Shown here: positions 26,923 through 35,663 of the stretch, piece by piece | Layout: each line of letters begins with the position of its first letter | Position numbering within the stretch: the first letter of the stretch is position 1 | From: Aldersonia sp. NBC_00410 | GTDB taxonomy: Bacteria > Actinomycetota > Actinomycetes > Mycobacteriales > Mycobacteriaceae | Length of the DNA: 64,000 nucleotides | Direction: 5' to 3' | Assembly (NCBI RefSeq): GCF_026342035.1 | Contig: NZ_JAPENM010000001.1 | Coordinates: forward strand, 124,001-188,000 | Notes under the pieces: generated by a model | Databases searched by the model: none | The model's input: the letters and a program-made list of their open reading frames with translations, nothing else | Told to the model about the DNA's origin: nothing | Position numbers and translations under genes: made by a program

Positions 26923-28298
26923 CCATGCCGCGGCTGGCTTCCGCGCCGAGGCTGTGGAAGCGCGCGAACACCGATGCCGATCTCGGTGAGGTGGAACCGA
27001 AGCCTCGACTCGTGGCGCTGCTCTGCTTCATCGTCCCCGCCCTGCCCGCCTACGAGGTTCTCCCCGGGCCGCTGCGCGGCAACGGGTCGCCCGCCCGCCT
27101 GATCGCGTTTATGTGCTTCACGCTCGTTGTGCTGGCGTACTTCACGACGAGGAAACCGCGCACCAGGCTGCGCGACGTCAATCCAGGCGTGCTTATCATC
27201 CTGCTGTACTTCTTTCTGCAGCTACTTACCTACGCGACCGGACTGTCATTGCCGGGCAACGCCGTAATCGATTCGAGTAAGACCCGCACGCTGATCGTGC
27301 TCGTCGCCGACGTGGGGGTCGCTCTCTACGTTTGCCAGACCGTGCGCACAGTCCGACAGCGAAGCTATGTGATGGGCTTTCTGGTGGCCGGCCTCGCATT
27401 TGCCTGTTTCAGCGGGCTCTTGCAGGGGTTTACCTCACTGGACATCCGCGCGCTGCTCGTGCCTCCCGGGTTCGTCGAGGTAATCGACGCGTCGACGCTC
27501 GACGACCGCGGCGGTGCCTTGCGCGTTGTCGGTACTTCCGAACACGCCATCGAGTTCGGCGTGCTCGCGGCAATCACCGTACCGCTGGCATTTCACCTCG
27601 CCAGATACGCCGAGAAATCGTTGCACCGTCAACTCGCGACGATCGCGTGTGTGCTGGCATTCGTCGTGATGCCCTCTGCCGTATCGCGCAGCGGTGCACT
27701 GGCGTTGGCAGTGTGCATGCTGATCTACATGTTCACGATGCGGGTTCGGCTACTGGCAAACGTGGTCATCATCGGCATGGGCCTGCTGCTCATGATGAAG
27801 ATCGCAGCACCGAACTCGATCAACGCGCTTTGGGCAACATTCGCCGGGTCAAAGGACGACGACAGCGTGATCTCCCGCACGGACGACTATCAGGCGGTTG
27901 CCGAACAATTCAAGCAACATCCGTGGTTCGGCCTCGGCCTCGGCGGCTACCCACCCAGTGTTTACCGGTTCCTCGACAACCAGTGGCTGCAGGCGGTGGT
28001 GCAGGGCGGCATGATCGGCGTGGTCGCGATGTCAGTGTTGGCACTGGGCGGCGCAGCTGGGATGACGGCTGGATTGCGTCGGGCGCGTTCGATGCGCGAA
28101 CGCGATCAGCTATACGCCCTCGGGGCATCGTTTGCTGGGATCATGTTCTCGGCGTTCACCTTCGACTTGTTCTCGTTCCAGCAGGCGACTTATGTGTGCT
28201 TCATCCTCTTCGCGTTGCTGTGGTCGGTTCGGCATTCCAGTGCTGCGACAGCAACGTCAACTGGCGTGGCGCCGGCGCGTCCGGCCGGCGCCAGATGA
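26919..28298 (+). CDS. wzy: O-antigen polymerase-type membrane protein (Wzy, second copy)
   Basis: 459 residues with about 11 hydrophobic segments. A large loop near residues 170-215 is followed by a second one containing SVISRTDDYQAVAEQFKQHP and WFGLGLGGYPPSVYRFLDNQ, the Wzy_C-like H-P-x-x-G-x-G region. It should polymerise the repeat unit together with the three upstream Wzz proteins, to which it is coupled by ATGA. The last gene of the plus-strand operon that begins at 20587; its end is 19 bp from the convergent FkbM gene. Confidence 0.78.
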   Translation: MTMPRLASAPRLWKRANTDADLGEVEPKPRLVALLCFIVPALPAYEVLPGPLRGNGSPARLIAFMCFTLVVLAYFTTRKPRTRLRDVNPGVLIILLYFFLQLLTYATGLSLPGNAVIDSSKTRTLIVLVADVGVALYVCQTVRTVRQRSYVMGFLVAGLAFACFSGLLQGFTSLDIRALLVPPGFVEVIDASTLDDRGGALRVVGTSEHAIEFGVLAAITVPLAFHLARYAEKSLHRQLATIACVLAFVVMPSAVSRSGALALAVCMLIYMFTMRVRLLANVVIIGMGLLLMMKIAAPNSINALWATFAGSKDDDSVISRTDDYQAVAEQFKQHPWFGLGLGGYPPSVYRFLDNQWLQAVVQGGMIGVVAMSVLALGGAAGMTAGLRRARSMRERDQLYALGASFAGIMFSAFTFDLFSFQQATYVCFILFALLWSVRHSSAATATSTGVAPARPAGAR

Positions 28299-28317
28299 CC
28301 CCAGCGCCGGTAAGAAT

Positions 28318-29064
28318 TCAGCGAAAGGTGCTGTCACGGGGCAGAAACACGAGGTCGAGCTGGTAGAGCGCGCGATCCGCTGCGCGACAGAACCCGCCAA
28401 CCACGTCGTAGAGCACGAAGTCTCGTTCGGCCATGAATGCCACCACTTCGGCGAATCCGGCGCCGCCCTCGAACACGTCGAACAGGGTGACTTCGAGTGT
28501 CACGCTGAGTGTTTCGCGAAGTACGCTGGGCGCTCCGCGCAATACTTCGAGTTCGGCGCCCTCGACGTCGACCTTGAGCAGATACGGCCCGGACAACCCG
28601 TTGCGCTCGACGAGATCGTCGAGCCTGGCAGTCTCTACCTCGTACTCCGTCCAGTCCCGGTCGTCACCCGAATCGTCCTTGGCATAGAAGGTCGCGTGCG
28701 ACGGCGAATCCGGCACCCGGATCAGCATGGACCCGGGACTGTCGCTCGCGGCAACCCGCTCGTATGCCGCCCCCATCGAGGATGCGAGTTCGGTGATGGT
28801 GGACTCCCATTCGCGCAACGGATCCACGAGCAGAAAGCGCGATTCGGGAAAGGCCGTGTACAACTCCGGGGTACCCATGGCGACGCCGACGTCGATGACG
28901 GTAGCGGGACGCATGCCTATTCGGTTCATCTGTTCGAACGCCTCGGCAAGCGTGCTGCGGCGCTTCAACGGTCCGTATTGCACGATATCCATTCCGAAAC
29001 GGCGGATACTGCGGCGAACCGCGTGCTTCAAACGGCCAGAGTAGTCGATTCGCGAAGTGGCCAT
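28318..29064 (-). CDS. FkbM-family SAM methyltransferase
   Basis: 248 residues. VIDVGVAMGTPELY is the SAM-binding motif I, VDPLREWE the acidic loop, and YLLKVDVEGAELEVLRGA the FkbM-family hallmark. It probably O-methylates a sugar of the polymer. ATG at 29064 gives a start MATSRIDYSGRL; the 166-bp spacer to the divergent lipoprotein gene would hold both promoters. Confidence 0.85.
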   Translation of the reverse strand: MATSRIDYSGRLKHAVRRSIRRFGMDIVQYGPLKRRSTLAEAFEQMNRIGMRPATVIDVGVAMGTPELYTAFPESRFLLVDPLREWESTITELASSMGAAYERVAASDSPGSMLIRVPDSPSHATFYAKDDSGDDRDWTEYEVETARLDDLVERNGLSGPYLLKVDVEGAELEVLRGAPSVLRETLSVTLEVTLFDVFEGGAGFAEVVAFMAERDFVLYDVVGGFCRAADRALYQLDLVFLPRDSTFR

Positions 29065-29230
29065 TGGGCCTTACACATCCTGACGGGTTCGGTTCTGCTC
29101 ACCATCGGCTTCGCCACACTGGCCGCGCGGCAAGCTACACCTCGGTAACGCCGCGATGCAGGAGAGCGAAGAGCAACACAGGCCCGGAAAAAAGACCTGC
29201 TGCAATTCCCGGCAAGGAAGGGCATCCCGC

Positions 29231-30553
29231 ATGAAGCGGCGTACATACACGATAGCATTTGTTGCAATGTTCGTTACCCTGCTGCCAGCCTGCGATTCAC
29301 CGAATTCGGTTGCCAATTCGGACTTTTCGACTAATTCGCCCCCCTCGGTAGAGGCTTCTACGGTCCCGGTGCTCGATCTGCCGCGCGTTCCGTGGGAAGG
29401 TGGCCCCGATTTTTACCGGCAATTTCCGCGCGCCCAAGACTGGACCAACCCGAACTTTTTCCCGATCGGAATCTGGTTCGACGGGTTCTCCAGTCCCGAA
29501 GAAGTCAAATGGGACTGGGACCATGGCATCACGTTCTACGACGGTGGCGAATGGGAAGGCACCGATTTCGGGCTACTGGCCGCGAACGGCGACCACGGTT
29601 CGATGTATTGGGTGGGTGACCGCGTCAACGCCAGCAACGACGAGCATCCCAATCTGTGGCCGGGGTGGCTGATCGACGACGAGCCGGACGGCACGCATGG
29701 CGAGGACTACCACGCGGGCTACGACTACCTCACCCAGCGGGTGGCGACGAGTCCCGACGCCGCCGGACGATTTCACTGGGTGAACTACACCCAACAGGTC
29801 ATGGGTCCATATATGCCCGTCGCCGACCAGGAGAAGTTCGTCAACGACTACGGGGACATCAACTCGATCGACCAGTACTGGTACACGATTCCGGTCTGCG
29901 ACGGCAAAGGTTCCAATGGATACGAGGGCAACGACTTCGCGATGCCGATCCCCCAGCAGACCTGCCGCAGTGCATCGTCCTACGGGAAGACACTCGATGC
30001 CCTGCGCCTTCGGGATGCCGCCGACGGTGAGCAGCACATGCACTGGCAGATCATCGAGAACTTGAACGGCATGATGGGCGACCACGTTCGCTACATCACC
30101 CCCGCCGAGTTGAAGGGTGCCGCCATAAACTCCCTGATCCACGAGGCGCGAGGTATCTCCTGGTTCAACCAGTCCTACACCGGCGACTGCCACGCGACGA
30201 ACGTCATCCGGAGCGCTCAGACCAACGAAAACTGGTGTGGTGATACACAAATCGAGGCGATGGGCGAAGTGAATAGTCAGATCAAGGCACTCGCGCCCAT
30301 GCTGAACACGCAGTCCTACCAGTGGACGTTCGGCGACCGACTCGACACCATGCTGAAGGTGAAGGACGGCACCGCATACATATTCGCGATGACCGACGGG
30401 AGCACGGGCGAGCGGACATTCACACTGCCGGCCGGATTGACCGGCGACATCACCGACGAGAGCGGCCGTACACTCGCGGCCGCCGACGGACGGTTCAGCG
30501 ATACCTTCGAGACCGAGTCCGAGTACCACATCTACCGAATCTCGCTCGCGTAG
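29231..30553 (+). CDS. Secreted lipoprotein with glycoside-hydrolase-like (TIM-barrel) features
   Basis: 440 residues with a lipoprotein signal: basic start MKRRTYT, hydrophobic core and lipobox LLPAC, so cysteine 21 would be lipidated. The mature part opens FFPIGIWFDGFSSPEEV and contains WPGWLIDDEPDG, FHWVNYTQQ and ARGISWFNQS, a pattern of alternating strands ending in acidic and aromatic residues as in barrel glycoside hydrolases; a small beta domain ends the protein. IDDEP could hold a catalytic acid. I cannot name the family. A surface enzyme that trims or releases the polymer is a reasonable inference. AGGAAGGG precedes the ATG. Confidence 0.6.
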   Translation: MKRRTYTIAFVAMFVTLLPACDSPNSVANSDFSTNSPPSVEASTVPVLDLPRVPWEGGPDFYRQFPRAQDWTNPNFFPIGIWFDGFSSPEEVKWDWDHGITFYDGGEWEGTDFGLLAANGDHGSMYWVGDRVNASNDEHPNLWPGWLIDDEPDGTHGEDYHAGYDYLTQRVATSPDAAGRFHWVNYTQQVMGPYMPVADQEKFVNDYGDINSIDQYWYTIPVCDGKGSNGYEGNDFAMPIPQQTCRSASSYGKTLDALRLRDAADGEQHMHWQIIENLNGMMGDHVRYITPAELKGAAINSLIHEARGISWFNQSYTGDCHATNVIRSAQTNENWCGDTQIEAMGEVNSQIKALAPMLNTQSYQWTFGDRLDTMLKVKDGTAYIFAMTDGSTGERTFTLPAGLTGDITDESGRTLAAADGRFSDTFETESEYHIYRISLA

Positions 30554-30559
30554 AACGAT

Positions 30560-31138
30560 TCAGCAGCCCGATTGCAGGAACGCGCGCGCGAATCCGGCCG
30601 TCTGGTACATGTAGTTCCATGCGATGGCGGAGACCGCCACGTCTTCCTGTGTATTCGCCATCATCACCTCACCGTCGTAGCAACGGTCGATAATGTAGCG
30701 CGCTCGCGAGATCTGCGGCGTGTACGTAACGACGATGACGCTGTGCCAGCCCTCCTCGGTTGCCAGCCGGCCCAGTTCGCGTGCCTCCCCGCGGGTCGTC
30801 ATCGGGTCGGGCAAGAAGCACATGACGTCGAAGTCGTATCGCTTGTGCTCGCAGAGGTCGGCGAGCCAGATGTTTCCCTCGGTCGAAGCAATAGGGTTGG
30901 ACATCACCACTCGTGGCGCGAGACCCTTCAACGCCAGCTCGAGTGCGGCCGTGTAGCGCCCGTCGCCCGAGCCGCCGAGCACGAAAATCGCGTCGGCCTT
31001 GTGCAATTCGTCCGTCTTCGGCGAAACGTAGAGCGGTACTCCGGCCACCGCGAAAATGAGAAGCGCGGCCAGCACGGCGACGAGGAGCCATCGAAGCAGC
31101 CTTCTCATCCGAGTCCACTCGTTTTGCTTCGACCGCAT
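30560..31138 (-). CDS. YdcF/SanA-type DUF218 membrane protein
   Basis: 192 residues. One N-terminal helix (about residues 12-32) is followed by the DUF218 core DAIFVLGGSGDGRYTAALEL, PDPMTTRGEARELGRLA and VVTYTPQISRARYIIDRC. The family has been linked to envelope integrity and lipid-carrier metabolism without a proven reaction. ATG 31138 is preferred because GGAGG lies 9 nt upstream; an internal ATG at 31108 is possible. It converges on the lipoprotein gene with a 6-bp gap. Its 5' end marks one end of a duplicated 1.1-kb unit. Confidence 0.78.
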   Translation of the reverse strand: MRSKQNEWTRMRRLLRWLLVAVLAALLIFAVAGVPLYVSPKTDELHKADAIFVLGGSGDGRYTAALELALKGLAPRVVMSNPIASTEGNIWLADLCEHKRYDFDVMCFLPDPMTTRGEARELGRLATEEGWHSVIVVTYTPQISRARYIIDRCYDGEVMMANTQEDVAVSAIAWNYMYQTAGFARAFLQSGC

Positions 31139-31164
31139 TCCGGGTTGCCTCCGCCTGTCTGTGC

Positions 31165-32058
31165 TCAGCATGGAAGTAATTCGCTTCGCGCCATGCCGAC
31201 CAACTTCCGTAAGCGGCGGACAACGCCCCGCTGGTGTCGACGCAGGTAGTAATGGCGCACAACCGACTGGCGTGCACTACGGCGCTGCCCATCGTCAAGA
31301 TCGGATTGGTCGACCCAGCGAATCATTTCGCGCGCAGCGAGCGCGGTCGAGATACGACCCTGCCAGCGGGGCACCGCGAGCCGCTGCGCGAGGACCGACT
31401 GTGATTCGAATTCCCAGTTGCGCCCCATGAGAACCTCGGGGACGTGCGCCCACGGCCCGGCGAGCGCCATCTTCGTGGCGAATACTTCGTCGTCACGCAG
31501 CATATTGCGCCGCGGTATCGCAATCATTGTTTCCCTGTGGAACAGCCCGTACAAGGGATCCATGAGCAAGTAGCTCTCATTGAGCAACCGCAGCATCTCG
31601 GCCAGTCGGATGACCGGATCTTCCGAACCAAGATCCGTACCCGAATACGCAGCGGTTTCGGTGCGGCCGTCGACGCCGCTGTAGCCAACCTGGGTCGTGA
31701 CGAGTACCAGTCGTTCGTCGGCGGCGAAAGCATCCACGCCCTTACCGATACAGGTTGGATCGAGCCAGTCGTCGTCGCCGATATACCGGAAATAGGTACC
31801 TTTGGCGAGTCGCAGCGCGGAATCGAAATTCTGATTCAGCCCGATGTTGGCCGGATGGCGGTGGTACACGATCCGCTCGTCCTGCGCGGCCATGGTCCGG
31901 CAGAGGTCCTCGGTGCCATCGGTCGACGCATTGTCACAAATGACCAACTCGAGGTTCTCGTGCGTTTGCGCCAGTGCGGACTTGATCACGGGTTCGACCC
32001 GGTCGGCGCCGTTGCGAACCGGCAGCCCGATCGAGACAAGCGGGGCCGACGCGCTCAT
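31165..32058 (-). CDS. Glycosyltransferase family 2, duplicated copy A
   Basis: 297 residues: PLVSIGLPVRNGADRVEPVI, VICDNASTDGTEDLC, RYIGDDDWLDPTC (metal-binding DDD) and MLRDDEVFATKMALAGP. The C-terminal region is rich in arginine (VVRHYYLRRHQR). GGAGGAGCG precedes the ATG at 32058. It is the copy nearest ydcF and lies directly downstream of the gene scar left by the duplication. Likely a cytosolic transferase whose specificity may differ from copy B. Confidence 0.85.
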   Translation of the reverse strand: MSASAPLVSIGLPVRNGADRVEPVIKSALAQTHENLELVICDNASTDGTEDLCRTMAAQDERIVYHRHPANIGLNQNFDSALRLAKGTYFRYIGDDDWLDPTCIGKGVDAFAADERLVLVTTQVGYSGVDGRTETAAYSGTDLGSEDPVIRLAEMLRLLNESYLLMDPLYGLFHRETMIAIPRRNMLRDDEVFATKMALAGPWAHVPEVLMGRNWEFESQSVLAQRLAVPRWQGRISTALAAREMIRWVDQSDLDDGQRRSARQSVVRHYYLRRHQRGVVRRLRKLVGMARSELLPC

Positions 32059-32095
32059 GCGCGCTCCTCCCGGCGGGGCCCGATGCCGGTGGGAA

Positions 32096-32236
32096 TCACA
32101 CCCGCTCGAGCCAGATTTCGCGGAAGAACGGCACGAACTCGCGTGGGCCAACTAACGTTGTATACACGGCCGCAGACGCTGTCCTCGAGCACGATGCGCG
32201 CGGTCTTCATGGTGAGCAGCTCACCGGTCTGCTCGA
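32096..32236 (-). pseudogene. 3' remnant of the cysteine-rich gene, left by tandem duplication
   Basis: About 140 bp between the two GT2 genes are homologous to the last 46 codons of the gene at 33200-34186. On the minus strand it reads EQTGELLTMKTARIVLEDSV, close to EQSGELLTMKTPCIVLEDIV of the intact gene; a one-base frameshift then breaks the frame, although the DNA still matches the codons for REFVPFFREIWLERV. The 5' three-quarters are missing and its 5' end overlaps the 3' end of GT2 copy B. Confidence 0.88.
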
Positions 32237-33162
32237 CCGCATTCTGGGTTGTCTCTACCTGTCTTTGCTCGGCCTGGAGGTAGTTCGCTTCGCAGCATGT
32301 CGACCAATTTCCGCGAGCGGCGAACGACGGCACGCTGGTGCCGACGCAGATAGTAATGGCGCACAACGGCTCGGCGTGCACTGCGGCGCTGCCGGTCGTC
32401 GAGCCCTGATTGGTCGACCCACCGAATCATTTCGCGCGCGGCGAGTGCGGTCGAGATACGACCCTGCCAGCGCGGCACCGCAAATCGCTGTGCAAGTACC
32501 GACTGTGATTCGAACTTCCAGTTGCGCCGCATCAGAACCTCGGGCACGTGTGCCCACGGTCCGGTGAGCGCCATCTTTGCGGCGAACACTTCGTCGTCGC
32601 GCAGCATATTGCGCCGCGGTATCGCGAGCATCGTCTCCCTGCGGAACAGCCCGTATTCGGGATCCATCAGCAGGTAGCTCTCGTTGAGCAACCGCAGCAT
32701 CTCGGCGAATCGGCGGACCGGATCATCCGAACCAAGGTCCGCCCCCGAATACTCGGCGGTTTCGGTGCGGCCATCGACCCCGGTGTAGCCCACCTGGTTG
32801 GTGACGAGCACCAGTCGTTCGTCTGCCGCGAAGGTATCCACACCCATACCGATACAGGCGGGATCGAGCCAGTCGTCATCGCCGACATAACGGAAGTAGG
32901 TACCGGTGGCGAGTCGCAGCGCGGCATCGAAGTTCGGATTCAGCCCGATGTTCACCGGATGGCGGTGATACACGACCCGCTCGTCCTGCGCAGCCAAGGT
33001 CCGGCAGAGGTCCTCGGTGCCATCGGTCGACGCGTTGTCGCAGATGATCAACTCGAGGTTCTCGTACGTCTGCGCGAGTATGGACTTGATCACCGGTTCC
33101 ACCCGGTCGGCGCCGTTGCGGACCGGCAGCCCGATCGAGACGAGCGGGGCGGACACGCTCAT
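32221..33162 (-). CDS. Glycosyltransferase family 2, duplicated copy B
   Basis: 313 residues, about 87% identical to copy A, with the same VICDNASTDGT-type (here IICDNASTDG), YVGDDDWLDPAC and MLRDDEVFAAKMAL motifs. It has a 16-residue C-terminal extension (roughly GRAKTGRDNPECGRADR) because its natural stop was lost at the duplication junction and reading continues into the scar. AAGGAGTG precedes the ATG at 33162. Located 37 bp after the cysteine-rich gene. Confidence 0.85.
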   Translation of the reverse strand: MSVSAPLVSIGLPVRNGADRVEPVIKSILAQTYENLELIICDNASTDGTEDLCRTLAAQDERVVYHRHPVNIGLNPNFDAALRLATGTYFRYVGDDDWLDPACIGMGVDTFAADERLVLVTNQVGYTGVDGRTETAEYSGADLGSDDPVRRFAEMLRLLNESYLLMDPEYGLFRRETMLAIPRRNMLRDDEVFAAKMALTGPWAHVPEVLMRRNWKFESQSVLAQRFAVPRWQGRISTALAAREMIRWVDQSGLDDRQRRSARRAVVRHYYLRRHQRAVVRRSRKLVDMLRSELPPGRAKTGRDNPECGRADR

Positions 33163-33199
33163 ACACACTCCTTCGGGCGCGGCCCGATGCCGGCCGGCA

Positions 33200-34186
33200 C
33201 TACACCCGCTCGAGCCAGATTTCACGGAAGAACGGCACGAACTCGCGGGGGCAACTTCCGTTGTAGACGCCACCGCAGACGATGTCCTCGAGCACGATGC
33301 ACGGTGTCTTCATGGTGAGCAGCTCGCCGCTCTGCTCATCGAGGCACACCGTCACCCTCGCCTTCACCCGGGCGACCTTGCCGCAGTGCCGGGCCGATTC
33401 CTCCTCGAAGCCCATTCCCCGGTTCATCCGTTCGGCATTGAGCGTCAGCTCTATCTGCTCCTTGCTCTTCACGCGGACGAGTTCACCCACCTGAAGATTG
33501 AGGTCCTCGACGGGAGTCCGGCCGAGCGCAAGGCCCCGAACGAAGCCCCACGGTAGACCGTCGCGGAACCACATTCGTTTCGGCAGGAACTTGCGGCTCA
33601 GGCCCTGGAACCGGTTGAACAGCAACACCAGGAACGCGAGGAACGACTGCACCGCGGTCACGTTGCCGGTCTGCACGTCCCGCACGTACTGCCCGATGTT
33701 TCGCACCGGAAGGCAGGTCGGCGCCGCGCGCATCAGTTCGGTGGCCTGGCAGGAGTAGCGCGGCGAGCCGTCCGGGCCGGGCGCGCGGCGAGTGTTGATC
33801 TCGAGTAGCGGCAGATCGATGCGGCCACTGCCGGACGGACTCGGGGTGCCCGGCTCGACGCGTTTGAGCCACGCTTCCTTCCAATACAGCGAGCATTCGG
33901 TCTGGCAGCCACCATGCGCCGATCCGTCGCAGCGCGAACCCATCAGGTGAACAGCGTTGGACATCTTGTGCAACCCGGTCTTGGTGACCGTGTCGCATAA
34001 CTTGTGGGCGACCTTGTGGACTGTCAGTCGCTGACCGCAGAACGGCAGCATCTCGGGCATGAACGGGAGGTTCTCGTATTCGCCGCGCTCGTCGAGTGTC
34101 GCGAGGATCTCCTCCGCACTCCTGACCTCGACGAGCTCACCGACCCGCAGGCCCAGCGGAGACGAACGAGTAATCGACTGAGTCAT
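33200..34186 (-). CDS. Two-repeat cysteine-rich protein of unknown function
   Basis: 328 residues made of two homologous halves (about 13-110 and 231-328). Each starts VGELVxVxSxEEI and ends (K/R)E(A/I)WL(K/E)RV. Each half has five cysteines: C50, C64, C86, C94, C98 and C268, C281, C296, C304, C312, in comparable positions, beginning with a CG pair. This suggests one metal site or cluster per repeat. The linker has two more cysteines (C146, C158) and a hydrophobic segment SFLAFLVLLFNRF (181-193). I recall similar hypothetical proteins beside glycosyltransferases in other bacteria but know no function. Start at ATG 34186. Confidence 0.75.
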   Translation of the reverse strand: MTQSITRSSPLGLRVGELVEVRSAEEILATLDERGEYENLPFMPEMLPFCGQRLTVHKVAHKLCDTVTKTGLHKMSNAVHLMGSRCDGSAHGGCQTECSLYWKEAWLKRVEPGTPSPSGSGRIDLPLLEINTRRAPGPDGSPRYSCQATELMRAAPTCLPVRNIGQYVRDVQTGNVTAVQSFLAFLVLLFNRFQGLSRKFLPKRMWFRDGLPWGFVRGLALGRTPVEDLNLQVGELVRVKSKEQIELTLNAERMNRGMGFEEESARHCGKVARVKARVTVCLDEQSGELLTMKTPCIVLEDIVCGGVYNGSCPREFVPFFREIWLERV

Positions 34187-34305
34187 ATGGGAGCTACTCC
34201 TGATCGGTCCTGGCTGAACGAGAAATTCGACATCCGTCGACGGCCTGCGGATCGACGCGCGCGATCCATCAACGCGCGCGGGTTGCCGTCACAACATCCC
34301 CATCG

Positions 34306-34476
34306 TTATCGAATCCGGGTTCGTTTCACCGGTTGGTGCACGAAATTCTGCACGAGCAACAAGGCCAGGACCAGGGATAACCGGACATTTGCGACACGCA
34401 GTCCCGGAGCCGGAAACAGGTGGATCCGGAGCCCGGTGACCAGTAACAAACCCGCGTACCACACCGACACTCTGGC
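34306..34476 (-). pseudogene. Possible 5' remnant of a polymerase-like membrane protein
   Basis: In the 290-bp spacer between divergent genes the minus strand reads a hydrophobic stretch (VWYAGLLLVTGLRIHLFPAP, then VRLSLVLALLLVQNFV) and then stops. The arrangement of two short helices around a LRxHLFPxPGL turn resembles the beginning of O-antigen polymerases. No start codon context is clear and the evidence is only hydrophobicity, so this is a weak call. The rest of the spacer (34187-34305) holds nothing I recognise. Confidence 0.25.
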
Positions 34477-35655
34477 GTGCGGGAAAATACCTCGACGGCA
34501 GAGAAAAACGATGTTGTCGTAACGTTCGGCCTCGAGTCGTTCGACGACGCCGTCGAACGCGAATTTTGTCGTCCCGCCGACCAGTTGCTGCTCGCGCTCG
34601 CCGCGGACGACCGGATAGGCGAACTGCTGGTCGCGGACCCGTGGCGGTCCTCTGTCAGCGCACTGAAACGCCGGCGGGTGGCGCGGCTCAGCACACCGCT
34701 CGAGATCGGCGGTCGCACCGCCGTCCGCGTCCGCCCGCAGCGGGTGCGCCGGCGCGATCCACTCGACCTCGCTACGACCGAGGCCTCCTATCGACGTTAC
34801 GGAGAGTTGCTGGGCCGGGCCCTCGCCCGCGGGCGCGGCGAACGCGAACCCGCCCCCGCATCCGCGGTCCTGGTCACGTGCCACCCCTGCATCGCCGCAT
34901 TCTGCGACGCGCCCTGGATCAGCAAGATCATCTATTTCGGCCGCGACGACTGGGCCACCGGCGCCGAAGTCGCCGAATGGGCGGATATCTATGTCGAGGC
35001 CTATCGGCGTATCGACGAGCGCAAGGCCACGATCTTCGCCGTCTCCGAGGAACTCGCCGAACGACTGTCGGCACGAACCACCGTGGTGCCCAACGGTGTC
35101 ATCGCCGACATCTGGCGGCCGCACCTCCCTGCACCGGCGCGGATCGCGCAGTTGCCCGGCCCACGCGCGATCTACACAGGTTCGCTCAACCAGCGCCTCG
35201 ACCGGGAACTCGTCGAAACGACCGCGCGGAATGTGGGATCGGTCATCATGCTCGGGTACGCAAACGACCGCCCCACGGTCGACTGGCTCCGCTCGATAGA
35301 CAACGTGCACGTCTTCGAGCCTGTGGGCCAGCGTGAACTCGCCGCCACGGTTCAGGCGTGCGATGTCGGGCTCATTCCCCATGTCGATCATCCGTGCGTC
35401 CGCGCAATGTCGCCCTTGAAGCTCTACGAATACCTCGCGGGCGGGATTCCGGTTCTGTCTGTCGACCTACCACCCGTACGCGGTGTCGACGAGACCCGCG
35501 TGCGCATCAGCGATTCGGCCAACTGGGCAGAAACCCTCGCCGAGGCGATCCGGATGGGCCCGGCCGACGAGGATCATCGACAACGCTTTATCGACGACGT
35601 TTCCTGGCAGCAGCGAATGCAGGTCATGGTGGACGCCGCGACCGCACCCGAGTAA
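34477..35655 (+). CDS. Glycosyltransferase (GT-B, GT1/GT4-like)
   Basis: 392 residues starting at GTG. KIIYFGRDDWATG, IFAVSEELAERLSART, VVPNGVIADIW and AIYTGSLNQRLDREL show the GT-B glycosyltransferase order; the donor domain has CDVGLIPHVDHPCVRAMSPLK and LKLYEYLAGGIPVLS. This is the pattern of TuaH-like or capsule GTs that often pair with UDP-glucose dehydrogenase (TuaD/TuaH in teichuronic acid), and ugd follows 8 bp later. Alternative downstream starts exist. Probable role: transfer of a hexose or hexuronate onto the repeat unit. Confidence 0.78.
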   Translation: MRENTSTAEKNDVVVTFGLESFDDAVEREFCRPADQLLLALAADDRIGELLVADPWRSSVSALKRRRVARLSTPLEIGGRTAVRVRPQRVRRRDPLDLATTEASYRRYGELLGRALARGRGEREPAPASAVLVTCHPCIAAFCDAPWISKIIYFGRDDWATGAEVAEWADIYVEAYRRIDERKATIFAVSEELAERLSARTTVVPNGVIADIWRPHLPAPARIAQLPGPRAIYTGSLNQRLDRELVETTARNVGSVIMLGYANDRPTVDWLRSIDNVHVFEPVGQRELAATVQACDVGLIPHVDHPCVRAMSPLKLYEYLAGGIPVLSVDLPPVRGVDETRVRISDSANWAETLAEAIRMGPADEDHRQRFIDDVSWQQRMQVMVDAATAPE

Positions 35656-35663
35656 GGGCAAGC

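Larger units (their letters stand above)
31131..33340. repeat. Tandem duplication of a 1.1-kb unit (two diverged copies)
   Basis: Unit 1 (about 31131-32235) and unit 2 (about 32235-33340) are homologous along their whole length: GT2 gene, its upstream spacer and the 3' end of the cysteine-rich gene. At 32230-32245 the sequence CTCGACCGCATTC joins the broken cysteine-rich gene to a copy of the bases at 31131 (GACCGCATTC), identifying the junction. The proteins differ at about 40 of 297 positions (hand alignment, near 87% identity), so the event is not recent. Confidence 0.88.

Noticed and set aside
27332-28366. 344-codon plus-strand open frame inside the second wzy
   Set aside because: Out-of-frame with wzy, arginine rich, no hydrophobic segments; the wzy frame has clear helices and an ATGA start.
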